Below are positions 6,664 through 13,525 of a stretch of 14,442 nt of DNA, in pieces. Position numbers and translations under genes: made by a program. The notes beneath the pieces were generated by a model. That model saw only the letters and a list, made by a program, of their open reading frames with translations. It did no database searches and was not told the origin of the DNA. Positions within the stretch are counted from its first letter, which is position 1. Every line of letters starts with the position of its first letter. The DNA is from Chloroflexota bacterium (GTDB taxonomy: Bacteria > Chloroflexota > UBA5177 > JANWHV01). The DNA is taken from contig JAICHN010000081.1 in NCBI GenBank assembly GCA_025924845.1, positions 1 through 14,442 of the forward strand. The letters are read 5' to 3'.

Positions 6664-7350
6664 TCAAGCGTAACCATAGTTTCCACGCGGCCCCAGCCAG
6701 GCATCCACCGCGTAGCCGCGCTGCTCCCAATAGCCGGGCTCCATGTGATCGCTCAAGGTAATGTGGTTGACCCACTTGATGTACTTGAAGCCGTACATGT
6801 CCGGAATAACCAGGCGGAGGGGGAAACCCTGATCGCGCGAGAGCGGCTTGCCGTTGAGCGAGTGACCCAGCAGCACATCCGGCAAGTTCGCCTGATCCAG
6901 GCTCAGACTCTCGGTGTAGCTGCCGTCGGCGGAGGCCAACAGCAGATATTTGGCCTGCGCGGTCGGCTGCACCCTGGCCAGGAAGTCGCTCAGCTTTATC
7001 CCGGTCCACTTGCAGTTGGGCACCACCCAACCGGTCACGCAATGATAATCCTTCACGATATGGGTCTGCGGCATATCCATCAGATCGGCCAGACTAAGCG
7101 TGGAAGGATTGTTCACCATGCCGTCTACCTTCAGCGAGTAGCTCTTCGCGTCGATCGCCGGGTAGCCGCTGGTGTCATAAATCTGAAAGCCGTTGACCGA
7201 AAAACCTGAAGCGATAAAGTCGATGCCGGGGAACTTGCGGAATCCTACTACCAGACCGGCCAGGCCCACCGCCATGGCGCCCAGAAACACGCGCCGCCCA
7301 ACGTGAATGGGGGTGCGTTGCCGAGGATAGTCAGCACTGTATGTCGCCAT
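6664..7350 (-). CDS. Tat-exported molybdopterin-dependent oxidoreductase (sulfite oxidase/MsrP fold)
   Basis: The 228-residue product has a Tat-type signal peptide (GRRVFLGAMAVGLAGLVVG, residues 18-36, twin arginines R19-R20), so it is exported folded with its cofactor. The rest fits the oxidoreductase molybdopterin-binding domain: YSLKVDGMVNNPSTLSLADL (71-90), the HCVTGW motif with Cys104 as probable molybdenum ligand, KWTGIKLSDFL (114-124), LRLVIPDMYGFKYIKWVNHI (178-197) and the ending YWEQRGY. This is the sulfite oxidase and MsrP superfamily, whose members oxidise sulfite or reduce methionine sulfoxide and other substrates. It lacks the C-terminal dimerisation domain of sulfite oxidases, and no haem or quinone partner gene is adjacent, so substrate and electron partner are unknown. 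GGAGG lies about 11 nt before the ATG. It follows rluA by 86 nt. Confidence 0.93.
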   Translation of the reverse strand: MATYSADYPRQRTPIHVGRRVFLGAMAVGLAGLVVGFRKFPGIDFIASGFSVNGFQIYDTSGYPAIDAKSYSLKVDGMVNNPSTLSLADLMDMPQTHIVKDYHCVTGWVVPNCKWTGIKLSDFLARVQPTAQAKYLLLASADGSYTESLSLDQANLPDVLLGHSLNGKPLSRDQGFPLRLVIPDMYGFKYIKWVNHITLSDHMEPGYWEQRGYAVDAWLGPRGNYGYA

Positions 7351-7436
7351 GGCCTGCCGTTCCTCCGTCGCTGTGGCACGAGCCGCGCAAGCAGCCTCGC
7401 CTTGTTAGTCTCCTTGTCTCCTACGCATCCTGGCGG

Positions 7437-8165
7437 TCAACGGATTGCTTCATCGACGCGGAGTTTCGGCACCGGCGCGCCGAGTTGGTGCAGCAGACAG
7501 CGCAACTGCGTGGGCAACGGTGCGTGAACGCGTACCATACCGGTCCCTCCCACCCGCGGGAAGGCCAGTCGGTCGGCATGCAGAAACAGGCGGGAAAACC
7601 CATCGTCCGGCGGACCGTACACCACATCGCCCGCCACGGGGCAGCCTATCGACGCCAGGTGGACCCGGATCTGATGGGTGCGTCCCGTTTCCAGGGTGAC
7701 ACGCAGCAACGAGAACCGCTGAAAGCGGCGCAGGGTCGTGTAATGGGTACGGGCGGCCTTCCCCGATTCGAGCACGCGCACGCACCGCCGGTTGTCAGGG
7801 TCGCGCGCCAATGGTGCGTCAATCGTCCCTGCCGCGTCGGCCGTCCCATGGACCAGGGCAAGATACTCCTTCTGGAAGCTGCCGGCCCGTAAGGCGCGCT
7901 CCAGCAGGCGATGGTCCTCCAGATGCTTGGGTACGCACAGCAGACCGGAGGTGTCCCGATCCAGCCGATGCAAGAGGCGAGGACGATCCAGGCCGCGCGC
8001 CGCAAACCGGGCCGCAAGCTGATCCCACAATGTGCCGTCGGGATGCCGATAGGCGGGATGAGTGACCAGCCCGTGCGGCTTGTCCACGACAACCACCGCG
8101 TCATCCTCGTACACCACGCAAGGCATCGCAACCACACCTTCCGGAGCCTGGGGCGGGTTCGTCAT
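7437..8165 (-). CDS. RluA-family RNA pseudouridine synthase
   Basis: The 242-residue product has the RluA catalytic core that converts uridine to pseudouridine in rRNA or tRNA. Key marks are DDAVVVVDKPHGLVTHP (21-37), HRLDRDTSGLLCV (66-78) with catalytic Asp69, KEYLALVHG near 100-108, TLETGRTHQIRVHLASIGCP in the second half, and GDVVYG. There is no N-terminal S4 RNA-binding domain, as in RluA itself and unlike RluC/RluD. Two starts are possible: ATG 8165 and ATG 8126 (MPCVVYEDD), the latter with GGAAGG about 10 nt upstream; I keep the longer frame but the shorter is credible. It lies 35 nt downstream of the kinase gene in the same direction. The target uridine cannot be told from sequence. 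Confidence 0.93.
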   Translation of the reverse strand: MTNPPQAPEGVVAMPCVVYEDDAVVVVDKPHGLVTHPAYRHPDGTLWDQLAARFAARGLDRPRLLHRLDRDTSGLLCVPKHLEDHRLLERALRAGSFQKEYLALVHGTADAAGTIDAPLARDPDNRRCVRVLESGKAARTHYTTLRRFQRFSLLRVTLETGRTHQIRVHLASIGCPVAGDVVYGPPDDGFSRLFLHADRLAFPRVGGTGMVRVHAPLPTQLRCLLHQLGAPVPKLRVDEAIR

Positions 8166-8200
8166 GGTGCTGGGCGCGGCCGTGTCCTGTTCCCGTTCAC

Positions 8201-9448
8201 TTACGATCCGTCCCAGAGCGCCCGCGCGAACCCGGCGCCGATCACCGCGGCGGGCAAGGCTACCAAGGCCAGGAGCCGGAGGGAGAATTGCGCTGGATCG
8301 CCGTTGCCTTCGCCCACGATCACGGCCAGCCCCGCCAGCGCGACAAACAGGCCGGCGCCTACAAAGGCAAATAGGGTGGCCCCCACGCGATGCCGAAGGT
8401 AGCCTGGGGCCAGTGCCCCGCCCAGCGCGGCGCCAAGCGCCGCTCCGAAGAGAACCCCATAGTCTACTACCCAGTCCGCGCTGGCCGTGCCCTGGCCCAC
8501 ATGCCCTAACTCGGGGAGGAGTGCCGCCCCTTCCAGCAGAGCGGCGCCCAGGATTCCGAACAAGGCTGCCAGCCAGTGATTGGGGGCGGACCTCGCCACG
8601 CTAAGGGCCATGGTTGGGGCATCGACCACGGTCGGCAGTTCCAAGGCATGGCGAAAATCGTGGACCGAGGGGAACCGCTGAGCGGGATCCAGGTTCAGGG
8701 CACGCATGATGGCGCGGCTTAACGGCTCCGGTAGGTCGGGCCGCACCATCGAGGGCGGGGTGAACACAAAGGGATGCTCGCTGGGATCTTGATTAGTGAG
8801 TAGATGGTGGAGGGTGGCACCCAGAGCATAGATGTCGGTCTGCGGACTGGTCTGCCCGTAACCCTGATATTGTTCGGGTGGGGCGTAGCCGATACTGCCC
8901 ATCTTGAGGGTGTCGGTGAGCTTGGTGAGATCGAAGTGGCGAGCGGTGCCGAAGTCGATCAATTTGATCCGTCCGTGGCCATCCAGCATGATATTGGTTG
9001 GTTTAAGGTCACGGAAGATAACGGCGGGCTTCCGCCCGTGAAGATAGGCCAGGACGTCACAGATCTGGCGTCCCCAATCGGTCACGTCGGCTATGCTCAG
9101 CTTCCCCCCCGCCTGTTCAAGCAGGCGAGCCAGGGTATGACCCTCGACGTATTCCATGACCAGGTAATGCCGGCCGCCTTCCGTGAAGTACGAACGTACA
9201 TCGGGAAGATTAGGATGGCTGAGCGTCACCAGCATCCGTGCTTCGTGCGTGAAGCGGTCAATCGCCGCTTCGCGCTCCTCCGCGCCGGAGAATTGCTCGA
9301 TCAGCTCCTTTACGGCCACGGGGCGGTCGAACAACTGCGTGTCATCCGCCAGATACACCGCGCCGGCGCCGCCCTGACCGAGTAGGGTACGGAGCCGATA
9401 GCGGCCTTGCAACATCCTGCCTATATTGGGTGAACCGCTTACCGCCAC
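8201..9448 (-). CDS. eukaryotic-type Ser/Thr protein kinase with four C-terminal membrane helices
   Basis: I start this 415-residue protein at GTG 9448, because GGAGG (9456-9460) stands 7 nt before it and the best -10 box (9482-9487) would start transcription around 9475, leaving no leader for the upstream ATG 9472. The kinase domain spans about 17-270: glycine loop LGQGGAGAVY (23-32), VAVKE with Lys47, catalytic loop FRDLKPTN (Asp147), DFG at 165-167, and GYAPPEQY (188-194). An RD-type active kinase is expected. After a linker, four hydrophobic segments follow (about 291-311, 328-348, 357-378, 390-408) with almost no extracellular region, so it is membrane-tethered but lacks a PASTA-like sensor. 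It is divergent from the J-domain/VWA gene and followed by rluA. Phosphorylation of that VWA neighbour is a reasonable guess, not shown. Confidence 0.94.
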   Translation of the reverse strand: MAVSGSPNIGRMLQGRYRLRTLLGQGGAGAVYLADDTQLFDRPVAVKELIEQFSGAEEREAAIDRFTHEARMLVTLSHPNLPDVRSYFTEGGRHYLVMEYVEGHTLARLLEQAGGKLSIADVTDWGRQICDVLAYLHGRKPAVIFRDLKPTNIMLDGHGRIKLIDFGTARHFDLTKLTDTLKMGSIGYAPPEQYQGYGQTSPQTDIYALGATLHHLLTNQDPSEHPFVFTPPSMVRPDLPEPLSRAIMRALNLDPAQRFPSVHDFRHALELPTVVDAPTMALSVARSAPNHWLAALFGILGAALLEGAALLPELGHVGQGTASADWVVDYGVLFGAALGAALGGALAPGYLRHRVGATLFAFVGAGLFVALAGLAVIVGEGNGDPAQFSLRLLALVALPAAVIGAGFARALWDGS

Positions 9449-9481
9449 CCGTTGTCCTCCTCGAAATGGCATCCTGGCGCT

Positions 9482-9487
9482 AGTATA
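9482..9487 (-). promoter_or_regulatory. candidate -10 box for the kinase gene
   Basis: The minus strand reads TATACTAG, with TATACT as a five-of-six -10 match, 33 nt before the chosen GTG start. No clear -35 element is seen. The box helps decide the kinase start, since the longer reading frame would begin at or before the predicted transcript start. Confidence 0.45.
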
Positions 9488-9532
9488 CGGGAAAGGCGCG
9501 TTCCGCGCGGCACCGGCCCACACCTTATCCTA

Positions 9533-9562
9533 TTGCTTCTGTTGCGGAAACCGACCTATACT
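9533..9562 (+). promoter_or_regulatory. candidate promoter for the J-domain/VWA gene
   Basis: TTGCTT (9533-9538) and TATACT (9557-9562) are 18 bases apart, giving an acceptable -35/-10 pair. The start codon is 90 nt further on. This promoter and the kinase -10 box point away from each other within 80 bases, so the two transcripts could be controlled together. Confidence 0.45.
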
Positions 9563-9651
9563 GCCCTTACAAGTGTGGGCCTGGTGCGACGCCTACGACG
9601 TAAACCTGGGAAGCCCGCGAGAGTGGCGCCGGCGCAGCCGGCAGGGAGACC

Positions 9652-11346
9652 ATGAGCTCGCAGACCACCGAGCCCGATCCATACGCCGTGCTTGGCCTGA
9701 GCGCCAATACGCCGTTCCCCGAGGTGCGGGCGGCGCACCGCCGCCTCATCCTTGAGTTACATCCCGATGTTAATCCTGCCGCCCGTGAGCGCTTCGATGC
9801 CGTGCAAGCGGCCTTCGCGGTGTTGCGGAGGCAGCAAGATCACGCGCGCGCCCGCTCGGGGAACCGCCATACATCCTCCCAAATCAGCGCCGTGCCGCGC
9901 GATGCGGAGGCGGGCGGCGTCGCGCCCCTAGAGCAGCGTGCCGATCCGAAGGAAGGCACCACCCGGCTGGATGACGACGAAACGGGCACGGAAGGAGATC
10001 AATTCGGCGGAAATCCGTCCTGGTCGGCTGTGGGCACGGGCCAAACCGGGTCAATGGTTGAGCGCGTCCTGCGGATCCGCCCCGACTCAACCCCGCCCGA
10101 AGGATCAGCCCTGCAGGTCGTGCTGACCCCCGGCCGTGAATCGCTCCTCCTGCAGCCGCGCGCGCAAATGCTCTATGTATTGCTCGACCTCAAGTTGAGT
10201 CAGGAAATTCGTGCCGGCGGACAACCGCTCAACCTGTCATTGGTGCTCGACCATAGTAGTTCTATGCAGCGCGAAGATAAACTGCAGCGGCTGAAGGAGG
10301 CCGTGTCGCGCATCATCGACATGATGCAGCCGCAAGATTACCTCTCAATTGTTACCTTCGGCGATCGGGCCACCGTACTGCTGCCCAGTTCACCGCTCGG
10401 TGATAAGCGCCCAGCCAAGGAGGCGCTTGATGCGATCCGTTGCCGCGGGGGCACGGAGATGTCGACCGGTATCCGGGCCGGTCTGCAAGAATTGCAGACG
10501 CACTCGTCGAACTTGCTCTCACAGATGCTGGTCCTCACCGATGGTCAGACCTACGGTGATGAGGCGATATGCCTCGCCCTGGCCAGCCAGGCGGCCGAAC
10601 GTCAAGTGCAAGTCACCGCGCTGGGTTTAGGCGACGATTGGAATAGTGTGCTGCTGGATGAACTGGCGCTCCGCACCGGTGGTCAATCCGATTATGTCCA
10701 GAGCGCGGCGCAACTCTCGCGTGTCTTTGAGGAGCAATTGCGCACGCTGCAGCTCACCGCTATCCGCAATCTGACCCTGTCGGTGGGCACCGCGATGAAC
10801 AGCCGTCTCCTTCGCGCGACCTGGGTCGCGCCCAGCATTAAGATGCTCCCCGTCTCGGCCGACACCATGCCCGGCGATCAGGACATTGAACTTCAGCTCG
10901 GCCGCGTGAGCACGGATCGCGAGTATCGTCTCCTGCTTGAACTGGTCGTGGCGGCACGCTCGGTCGGACACATCGACGTGGCATCGCTCGCCTTTACCTA
11001 TGAGGTGCCGGGTCTCGATCGGGAGCGGGAAAGCATCAGCCGCCTGTTCGGTACCGCGTTCGTGGAGAAGTGGGAAATAGAGCCCCCGGTTCATCAGCGC
11101 GTCCACGATGCGCTGCGTAAGATTACGGCTCACCGGCTTCAGGAGCAAGCCATGCAGGCGATTCAGGACGGCGAGACTCAGAAGGGCACCGCCAGTCTAC
11201 GCACCGCCGCCGGTCATCTGGAAGCGGCCGGATCCTCCAGTCTAGCCGCCCTCGCCCGGGCCGAAGCGGATCGGATTGAACGGCATGGTCAAGCGCGGGC
11301 CGGCAATATGAAGCGAATCATCTACGGCACCCGAAGCCTCGGTTAA
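9652..11346 (+). CDS. J-domain / von Willebrand factor A fusion protein
   Basis: A 564-residue protein joining two domains rarely found together. Residues 8-65 form a J domain (DPYAVLGLSANTPFPEVRAA, then LHPDVNP with the HPD triad at 37-39), the part that stimulates Hsp70 ATPase. Residues 66-150 are a polar, acidic linker, likely disordered. A VWA domain starts near 190 with an intact MIDAS: D200-x-S202-x-S204, Thr268 in GGTEMSTGI and Asp297 in VLTDGQ, so it should bind a metal and a protein ligand. Residues 370-480 look beta-rich, and the C-terminus (about 490-545) is helical. There are no membrane segments or glycine/zinc regions, so it is not a full DnaJ. An AGGGAG lies 3 nt before the ATG. 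The kinase is divergent upstream, the CYTH gene follows after 27 nt. Recruiting Hsp70 to VWA-bound partners is inference. Confidence 0.92.
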   Translation: MSSQTTEPDPYAVLGLSANTPFPEVRAAHRRLILELHPDVNPAARERFDAVQAAFAVLRRQQDHARARSGNRHTSSQISAVPRDAEAGGVAPLEQRADPKEGTTRLDDDETGTEGDQFGGNPSWSAVGTGQTGSMVERVLRIRPDSTPPEGSALQVVLTPGRESLLLQPRAQMLYVLLDLKLSQEIRAGGQPLNLSLVLDHSSSMQREDKLQRLKEAVSRIIDMMQPQDYLSIVTFGDRATVLLPSSPLGDKRPAKEALDAIRCRGGTEMSTGIRAGLQELQTHSSNLLSQMLVLTDGQTYGDEAICLALASQAAERQVQVTALGLGDDWNSVLLDELALRTGGQSDYVQSAAQLSRVFEEQLRTLQLTAIRNLTLSVGTAMNSRLLRATWVAPSIKMLPVSADTMPGDQDIELQLGRVSTDREYRLLLELVVAARSVGHIDVASLAFTYEVPGLDRERESISRLFGTAFVEKWEIEPPVHQRVHDALRKITAHRLQEQAMQAIQDGETQKGTASLRTAAGHLEAAGSSSLAALARAEADRIERHGQARAGNMKRIIYGTRSLG

Positions 11347-11373
11347 GCGCGCCTGTCGCGCGGGAGTGGTCCC

Positions 11374-11892
11374 ATGATTGAGCGTGAAGTCAAAATCCGC
11401 GTCGCCAATCACGACGCCCTTCGTCCACTCCTGGAAAGCATGGGAGCTGCGCGGACGCGAACCGAGCAGGAGACTAATCGCTTGTTCGATACGGCGGACG
11501 GCACGTTACGCCGGCGCGGCGAGGTGCTGCGCGTCCGCACCGCCGACCATGCTTCCGTCACCTGGAAGGGCCCCGCCGCCGGAGCGGACAACTTCGAGCA
11601 CAAGGTACGTGAGGAGTGGGAAGTGGAGATTGCGGCGGACGGCGCCGAGAGCCTGGTTGCCATCCTGGGACGCCTGGGCTTCCACGAGGCGCTCTGCTAT
11701 ACGAAGCAACGTGAAACCTGGCGCTGGCAGGGCGTAACCATCGCTCTGGATGATCTTACGTTCGGGAAGTTCGTGGAAATAGAAGGCGACGCACCCGCCA
11801 TTGAGGGCGCCCTCCGCCTGCTCCGCCTTGAGGACGAACCGCTTGAGACGCGCAGCTACCCCGAGCTTCAGCGGCTGCACGATCTAACGTGA
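11374..11892 (+). CDS. CYTH-domain triphosphate tunnel enzyme (class IV adenylate cyclase / triphosphatase type)
   Basis: The 172-residue product begins MIEREVKIRV, giving the ExExK signature (E3, E5, K7) that defines CYTH proteins. Further family marks are ETNRLFDTADGTLRRRGEVL (33-52), RVRT, a KGP lysine, and ALDDLTFGKFVEIEGD near 128-143, which together line a beta-barrel tunnel binding triphosphates through basic residues and divalent metal. Members include CyaB adenylate cyclases, thiamine triphosphatases and inorganic triphosphatases; sequence alone does not separate them, and length fits the CyaB-like single-domain type. No CHAD domain is attached. GGGAG lies 8 nt before the ATG. The 27-nt gap to the J-domain/VWA gene suggests one transcript, giving a possible nucleotide link to the kinase module. 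Confidence 0.9.
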   Translation: MIEREVKIRVANHDALRPLLESMGAARTRTEQETNRLFDTADGTLRRRGEVLRVRTADHASVTWKGPAAGADNFEHKVREEWEVEIAADGAESLVAILGRLGFHEALCYTKQRETWRWQGVTIALDDLTFGKFVEIEGDAPAIEGALRLLRLEDEPLETRSYPELQRLHDLT

Positions 11893-11895
11893 AAT

Positions 11896-11922
11896 GGAAC
11901 TTCCGGCCTCGGCCCAGGCGTC
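11896..11922 (+). promoter_or_regulatory. possible ECF-type promoter upstream of the PHP gene
   Basis: GGAACTT at 11896-11902, immediately after the CYTH stop, is followed 16 bases later by CGTC (11919-11922), the pattern of many ECF sigma promoters. It would place transcription start about 205 nt before the PHP gene and could make that gene and the downstream sigma gene autoregulated. GGAACTT also occurs at 651 and 12776 and near 7229, mostly inside genes, so chance is possible. Confidence 0.3.
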
Positions 11923-11953
11923 CTGAAGCATAGATGAACAGATGGTACGGATG

Positions 11954-11974
11954 GCACAGAGGGCGGCTCTGTGC
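11954..11974 (+). promoter_or_regulatory. perfect 8-bp hairpin in the CYTH-PHP gap
   Basis: GCACAGAG (11954-11961) pairs perfectly with CTCTGTGC (11967-11974) around GGCGG. No T-run follows, so it is at best a weak or factor-assisted terminator for the upstream transcript, or a leader structure for the PHP gene. The rest of the 242-base gap (11893-12134) shows a TACAAT -10-like hexamer at 12091-12096 and nothing else I can support. Confidence 0.5.
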
Positions 11975-12134
11975 GGGTGATGGTGCATGGGCCGCGCGAT
12001 CCGGGATCGATCTCACATCGAGCCTGCCACGTCCCCAGGCGGATTCACTAGAATGACTATTCCAGGCCGGCACGGTTTACCGTTCCAGGTCTACAATCAA
12101 GAGAGGTTACGCACAGCACCAAGGAGAGAACCGA

Positions 12135-12851
12135 ATGCCGGCAACCCACGGGCGTGCCGACCTGCATATGCACACCACTCGGTCCGATGGCCGACCAACC
12201 GTACGCGCCGCGCTCGATCACGCGGCTCGGCGAACCAACTTGCAGGTACTGGCAATTACCGATCACAACACCATTGAAGGCGCCCTTGAGGCCAGGGCAC
12301 TGCAGGATCAATATCCGTTTGATATTCTGGTTGGGGAGGAGGTATCCAGCCGCGACGGCCACATCCTGGCCCTCTACATCACCCAATGTATCCCCCCTGG
12401 ATTGAGTTCCGTCGAGACTATCGCCGCCATTCATGAACAGGGCGGGCTGGCCATTGCCGCCCACCCCTTTATCGCCGCCGGAACCTTCGGCAACCAGAGA
12501 CTTACCATGCAAGGGGTGGGAACTCAAATCGGCAGCCTGCCGTTCGATGGGGTCGAAATACAGAACTCAACCCCATTCTTGCGCCTGGCCAACTTCCAGG
12601 CACGGCGTTACAACCGCTCGCATCAGCGGCTGGCTGAACTAGGTAACTCCGACGCGCATATCGTGGAGGCCATAGGGAAGGGTTACACCCGGTTTCCCGG
12701 GCGTACCATGGAAGACCTCCGTCGGGCGATTGAGACGCGCAGGACCCGAGCCTGTTGCGCCGGCTACGGCGTGACGGAACTTGCGGCCTATGCGGGGTTC
12801 TGGTTGGAGTCGGCACGTGTGCCCCGCCGAGCAGCCGTGCAGCTTGAGTAG
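12135..12851 (+). CDS. PHP-domain phosphoesterase
   Basis: A 238-residue PHP-family metal-dependent phosphoesterase, a single-domain protein. The metal-binding motifs appear in order: DLHMHTTRSDG (9-19), ITDHNT (41-46), GEEVSSRDGHILAL (67-80, E68 and H76), AAHP with H110, and GNSDAH (170-175). The end TRFPGRTMEDLRRAIETRRT (185-204) is typical of the YciV/TrpH-like group, some members of which hydrolyse 3',5'-nucleoside bisphosphates or trim RNA 5' ends; others act on different phosphoesters, so the substrate is open. There are no membrane segments and it is not a DNA polymerase subunit. AAGGAG sits 8 nt before the ATG. It precedes the sigma unit by 42 nt and may be cotranscribed with it. Confidence 0.93.
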   Translation: MPATHGRADLHMHTTRSDGRPTVRAALDHAARRTNLQVLAITDHNTIEGALEARALQDQYPFDILVGEEVSSRDGHILALYITQCIPPGLSSVETIAAIHEQGGLAIAAHPFIAAGTFGNQRLTMQGVGTQIGSLPFDGVEIQNSTPFLRLANFQARRYNRSHQRLAELGNSDAHIVEAIGKGYTRFPGRTMEDLRRAIETRRTRACCAGYGVTELAAYAGFWLESARVPRRAAVQLE

Positions 12852-12893
12852 CCTATAACCTGCGTCCTGTACGTTGGTTTTCTGGAGGTGCCG

Positions 12894-12932
12894 ATGATCC
12901 GTTGCGGGGACTGGCGCGTACTATCACGGTAA
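12894..12932 (+). CDS. 12-codon leader ORF coupled to the ECF sigma gene
   Basis: An ATG at 12894 follows GGAGG (12884-12888) by 5 nt, the best ribosome site in this gap, and opens the peptide MIRCGDWRVLSR. Its stop TAA (12930-12932) overlaps the sigma ATG (12932-12934) as TAATG. The sigma ATG has no ribosome site of its own, so ribosomes ending the leader would be expected to restart there. The peptide contains single Cys and Trp codons and three Arg codons but no repeated codon run typical of attenuation. Translational coupling is inferred. Confidence 0.45.
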   Translation: MIRCGDWRVLSR

Positions 12933-13525
12933 TGAGCACGGTTGAAGGAGTACAGAGCGATGAGGAGCTCGTCGCCCGATTGCGCGAACGAGACTCCGGC
13001 GCATTCACCATGCTGTACGATCGGTATAGTCGCATGGCCTTTGGCCTCGCCTATCGGATGCTGAACGACCCTTCGGCTGCCGAGGACGTGGTACAGGAGG
13101 CGTTTCTCGCGGTCTGGCGACAGGCGGACACCTTTAGGGTGGAACGCTCCGCCGTGCGCACCTGGGTGCTTTCCATCGTGCATCACCGCGCCATTGACCG
13201 CTTGCGCCGCGGCGCCGCGGCGCGCGAGGTGTCGGCCGACGCGCCCGAGCACGAAGCCGAACGGGCCGACGATTCCGTGGACGTGGAACTCGAGGTGGGG
13301 GCGCTCATCGAGGCCAGGCAGGTGCGTTCGGCGCTCGATATGCTCCCCGCTGAGCAGCGGCGCGCCATAGAGATGGCCTACTTCGCCGGTCTGTCGCATT
13401 CGGAGATCGCAGGTGAACTGCGCGTTCCCCTGGGCACGGTGAAAGGCCGCCTGCGCATCGGCCTGCAAAAGATGCGGGCGCTCCTTGATGCGCCACGCAT
13501 GCAGGGAGTAGCCCATGACTCCTGA
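12932..13525 (+). CDS. ECF (sigma-70 family) RNA polymerase sigma factor, SigK-like
   Basis: A 197-residue ECF sigma factor that directs RNA polymerase to a stress-type regulon. Region 2 covers about 25-93, with the core-binding stretch AAEDVVQEAFLAVWRQADTF (49-68) and HHRAIDRLRR at its end. A polar, acidic linker (95-130) leads to region 4 at about 137-185, where LSHSEIAGELRVPLGTVKGR (154-173) is the helix-turn-helix reading the -35 element. The frame extends to a TTG at 12902, but that start is 13 nt from GGAGG; the ATG at 12932 fits the family length and overlaps the stop of a 12-codon leader ORF. Its last 11 bases overlap the anti-sigma gene. Pairing with an RskA-type partner resembles the mycobacterial SigK-RskA arrangement. 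Confidence 0.94.
   Translation: MSTVEGVQSDEELVARLRERDSGAFTMLYDRYSRMAFGLAYRMLNDPSAAEDVVQEAFLAVWRQADTFRVERSAVRTWVLSIVHHRAIDRLRRGAAAREVSADAPEHEAERADDSVDVELEVGALIEARQVRSALDMLPAEQRRAIEMAYFAGLSHSEIAGELRVPLGTVKGRLRIGLQKMRALLDAPRMQGVAHDS

Noticed and set aside
9449..9523. Longer kinase start at ATG 9472 or 9523
   Set aside because: The GTG at 9448 has an ideal ribosome site, and the -10 box at 9482-9487 would lie within or at the edge of the longer frames.
9652..9850. DnaJ chaperone call for the J-domain gene
   Set aside because: No glycine-rich region, zinc fingers or substrate-binding domain follow; the main body is a VWA domain.
11954..11974. Intrinsic terminator after the CYTH gene
   Set aside because: The stem is perfect but no T-run follows, so I list it as a hairpin only.
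12788..13516. 242-codon minus-strand open frame
   Set aside because: Antisense to the sigma factor gene and without recognisable motifs.
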